Assembly (NCBI RefSeq): GCF_000755245.1
Contig: NZ_BBMP01000007.1
Span: 310,001 to 374,000 of the forward strand
Direction: 5' to 3'
Length of the DNA stretch: 64,000 nucleotides
From: Halococcus sediminicola
GTDB taxonomy: Archaea; Halobacteriota; Halobacteria; Halobacteriales; Halococcaceae
The notes below the pieces were generated by a model that saw only the letters and a program-made list of their open reading frames with translations, searched no databases and was not told the DNA's origin. The position numbers and the translations under genes were made by a program. How positions within the stretch are numbered: position 1 is the first letter of the stretch; each line of letters opens with the position of its first letter. Shown in pieces: positions 62,096 through 64,000 of this stretch.

Positions 62096-63160
62096 ATGGA
62101 TGAGAGCGACGTAGCGGCGTACGTCGAACGGTCGGAGCCACTCATCGAATCATCGCCGCAGATGGATGAGCAGAACACGAAGGCGAAACTCATCAGACCA
62201 CTGATCGAACTGCTTGGCTGGGACGTGTATTCTTCGGAAGTCGAACTCGAATATTCGATGCAGATCGGCCGTGGGAACACGCGGGCGGACTACGCCCTCA
62301 TACTGGAAGGAGCACCGGTCGTATTCATCGAAGCCAAAGGATGTGATAGCGCGCTGACTGATTCCGACAGGAAACAGTTGGCGAGTTACATGCGACAGAC
62401 CGGTGTCGATTGGGGACTGCTGACGAACGGAACCACCTTCGAGATACTGAAACGGCGAACGGACAGCAATCGTCCGGAGGAAATCCTGTTGGGTTCGTTC
62501 ACGCTTACGGAACTCGCCGAGAATCGAGAGCTACTCGAACTTCTCTCGAAAGAACTCGTCGAATCGGGTGAAGCGAACAGTATCGCCGAACGCATGGAAA
62601 CGACGAGAAACGCCGTCCGAACACTTCGGAGCGAAAAGGAACGCATCGCTGAGCGAGTGACGCAAGTCGTCACGGATGAAATAGGCGACATTCCAGCACA
62701 GGAGATTCAGGCTGTATCGAAGGAATATATCGACGAGCTGGCTAATACGCTTGAAAGTGCGAGCGATGTGCAGGGAGAGCACAAGCACGACGGCGGAGAG
62801 CGACACGACGAGGCCGAAAGCGAATCGCAGTACATGATTACACTCGTCGATAACGAGACAGTTGTCGAAACGTTTAGTGAACCAAATCAAAGTGCGGTGA
62901 TGGCTGCTGCTGTCGATCATCTCATTTCTGAACGGGCGTTGCTGGACGAGATCGAGTCGCTTCCATACGTTCCAGGCGAAAAGAACGCACTTCTCAATAC
63001 TGAACCGCGTCATCCATCTGGACGTGAAATGAATACATACAGACCGGTTTCTGACGACTACTACGTCTTCACGAGTTTGAATCGCGAGGCGAAACAGCGC
63101 TATGTTGAGCAGTTTGCAGAGCGCTGTGGACTCACCGCTGAATTTGATGGACTCTGGTGA
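62096..63160 (+). CDS. HsdR N-terminal-type restriction endonuclease-like protein
   Basis: A 354-residue protein whose first 150 residues match the HsdR_N/type I restriction nuclease fold: KLIRPLIELLGWDVYSSEVELEYS then RADYALILEGAPVVFIEAKG, with the PD-(D/E)XK residues D65, E79 and K81. A helical, coiled-coil-like region follows (about 150-230) and a separate C-terminal domain (from about 255, ending FTSLNREAKQRYVEQFAERCGL). No helicase, methylase or specificity subunit is nearby. Base composition is clearly AT-richer than the herA operon. Probable acquired nuclease, role unknown. Confidence 0.8.
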   Translation: MDESDVAAYVERSEPLIESSPQMDEQNTKAKLIRPLIELLGWDVYSSEVELEYSMQIGRGNTRADYALILEGAPVVFIEAKGCDSALTDSDRKQLASYMRQTGVDWGLLTNGTTFEILKRRTDSNRPEEILLGSFTLTELAENRELLELLSKELVESGEANSIAERMETTRNAVRTLRSEKERIAERVTQVVTDEIGDIPAQEIQAVSKEYIDELANTLESASDVQGEHKHDGGERHDEAESESQYMITLVDNETVVETFSEPNQSAVMAAAVDHLISERALLDEIESLPYVPGEKNALLNTEPRHPSGREMNTYRPVSDDYYVFTSLNREAKQRYVEQFAERCGLTAEFDGLW

Positions 63161-63246
63161 AAGGCACCTATTTACGTTCACAGCTCGCAATAATCGGGGA
63201 ATTATGGTTCTATAAGGACATAATCTGCTGCGGTTGTGTCAGCGCT

Positions 63247-63366
63247 CCGACCGCGAGCGAACGCAGTAAGCGGGCGGACCGACGACCGACCAACGGGAGG
63301 GAGGAGGCTTTTGGTCCAGATTTTGCGAGGGAGCGAGCGCAGCGAGCAACCGCAGCAAAAGGTGGA
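63247..63366 (-). repeat. tRNA-trailing repeat, copy 2
   Basis: Second copy of the sequence found behind the initiator tRNA (34801-34904). The identical 23-base block is at 63317-63339; arms TTTTGC (63321-63326) and GCAAAA (63355-63360) are inverted. This copy has an extra GCAGCGAGC-type stretch between the arms. Bases 63161-63246, between the nuclease gene and the repeat, hold nothing I can identify. Confidence 0.75.
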
Positions 63367-63441
63367 TGGGTCGGGGCGGATTTGAACCGCCGACTTCCTC
63401 CGTGTGAAGGAGGTATCATAACCAGCCTAGATCACCGACCC
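63367..63441 (-). tRNA. tRNA-Val (CAC)
   Basis: A 75-nt cloverleaf on the minus strand. GGGTCGG pairs with CCGACCC, discriminator A. The anticodon stem CCTCC/GGAGG holds loop TTCACAC with anticodon CAC. The T arm reads GGCGGTTCAAATCCGCC. No intron. A TATA-like GTTTATC lies about 30 bp upstream (63468-63474). Confidence 0.92.
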
Positions 63442-63467
63442 CTCACAGGCGATTTCCGACCGCGAAA

Positions 63468-63474
63468 GATAAAC
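63468..63474 (-). promoter_or_regulatory. TATA-like box of tRNA-Val
   Basis: GTTTATC on the minus strand, about 30 bp upstream of the tRNA 5' end. Confidence 0.5.
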
Positions 63475-63481
63475 GTTGCCT

Positions 63482-64000
63482 TCAGTAGTCGGGCGCTTCC
63501 TCGCTCACTCCATCGCGCTGGTTCACCACACGTGCGAGGGTGAACAGGGCGTCCGAGAGCCGATTCAGGTAGGTCACGGTTTGCTCGTTGATCGCTTCCT
63601 CACCAGCGAGCGCGACCGCGCGGCGCTCGGCCCGCCGACAGACCGCTCTGGCGTGGTGGAGGCGCGCACCGCTGTCGCTGCCTCCCGGGAGGATGAACGA
63701 GCGCAGGGGTTCGAGTTCTTCATCGTACGAGTCTATCCACTCCTCCAACTGCTCGACGCGCTCGGCGGTCATTTGGGGGTCGTCCTCGTCGGGGTCGGGG
63801 TTGGCGAGGTCGGCCTGCACGATGTGGAGGTGGTTCTGTATCGCGCGCAGCTGCTCGTCCACGTCCTCGTGACCCGTCGGGCGGACCCGTCCTACGGTCG
63901 CGTTCACCTCGTCAACGGTGCCATAGGCCTCGATTCGGGGATTGGCCTTCGAGACGCGGTCCATCGTCCGGAGATCCGTCTCGCCGGCGTCGCCACGACC
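63482..64000 (-). CDS. Cob(I)alamin adenosyltransferase, PduO type (5' end outside window)
   Basis: Transfers adenosyl from ATP to cobalamin or its precursor. 172 residues are visible and the frame is open to the right edge, reading GRGDAGETDLRTMDRVSKANPRIEAYGTVDEVNA, which belongs to the ATP-binding N-terminus; so the internal ATG at 63964 is not the start. ARAVCRRAERRAVAL and YLNRLSDALFTLARVVN complete the family's motifs. Only a few N-terminal residues are missing. Confidence 0.92.
   Translation of the reverse strand, partial: GRGDAGETDLRTMDRVSKANPRIEAYGTVDEVNATVGRVRPTGHEDVDEQLRAIQNHLHIVQADLANPDPDEDDPQMTAERVEQLEEWIDSYDEELEPLRSFILPGGSDSGARLHHARAVCRRAERRAVALAGEEAINEQTVTYLNRLSDALFTLARVVNQRDGVSEEAPDY

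Noticed and set aside
62096-63160. Complete type I restriction-modification system
   Set aside because: Only an HsdR_N-like nuclease domain is present; no helicase motifs, HsdM or HsdS in the neighbourhood.

Overview
The window is a chromosomal stretch of a halophilic archaeon (class Halobacteria). The support is high GC, strongly acidic proteins, GTG starts, frequent 4-nt ATGA/GTGA gene overlaps, many TATA-like boxes about 27 bp upstream of start codons (leaderless transcripts), an archaeal 50S L15e, an archaeal-type ProRS, an archaeal type IV pilin and an archaeal initiator tRNA. I cannot name the genus. Most of the window is core chromosome; no insertion sequence, provirus or CRISPR array was seen.

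Layout. 1-5524: C-terminal end of prolyl-tRNA synthetase, then a large glutamate synthase. 5525-9056: a long inverted repeat, then the menaquinone operon menA-menC-menE on the minus strand. 9057-18069: a glucosyl-3-phosphoglycerate-synthase-like glycosyltransferase, a UPF0104 membrane protein, a CoA-type Nudix hydrolase, an Hsp20 chaperone, a radical SAM protein, an AglD-like glycosyltransferase/flippase fusion and a LysE exporter. 18058-22802: HD-domain protein, GNAT/zinc-ribbon fusion, SRPBCC protein, beta-helix surface protein and coaBC. 22736-30618: a minus-strand operon encoding a complete Mrp/Mnh cation/proton antiporter (A to G), ending in an Agl23-type membrane glycosyltransferase.

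30746-34979: an orphan pilin, VOC protein, hpt, DJ-1/PfpI protein, a DUF5694 protein and the initiator tRNA-Met. 35019-38726: surface-sugar lipid-carrier genes (GtrA, a DPM1-like glycosyltransferase, a DUF2298 membrane protein). 38766-42889: small zinc protein, PUA protein, two SDR dehydrogenases and a PfkB-family protein with an altered motif. 42932-47606: mutS-mutL. 47658-53183: channel remnant, DsbA-like protein, rpl15e, corA, a DUF1328 membrane protein with a structured upstream region, an FMN reductase, mutY and small proteins. 53218-62039: an aIF-2B-like protein divergent from the double-strand-break operon mre11-rad50-nurA-(HAS-barrel-like protein)-herA. 62096-64000: an AT-richer orphan HsdR_N-type nuclease gene, tRNA-Val(CAC), and a cobalamin adenosyltransferase cut by the window edge.

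The most unusual signals are: the five-gene end-resection operon with an extra subunit and an accessory PD-(D/E)XK nuclease next to it; the same repeat trailing both tRNA genes, each followed by a lower-GC accessory gene; the roughly 98-bp inverted repeat between gltB and menE; the paired-stem structure upstream of the DUF1328 gene; and two proteins of known families that lack a key residue (aIF-2B/R15P isomerase family, PfkB family).
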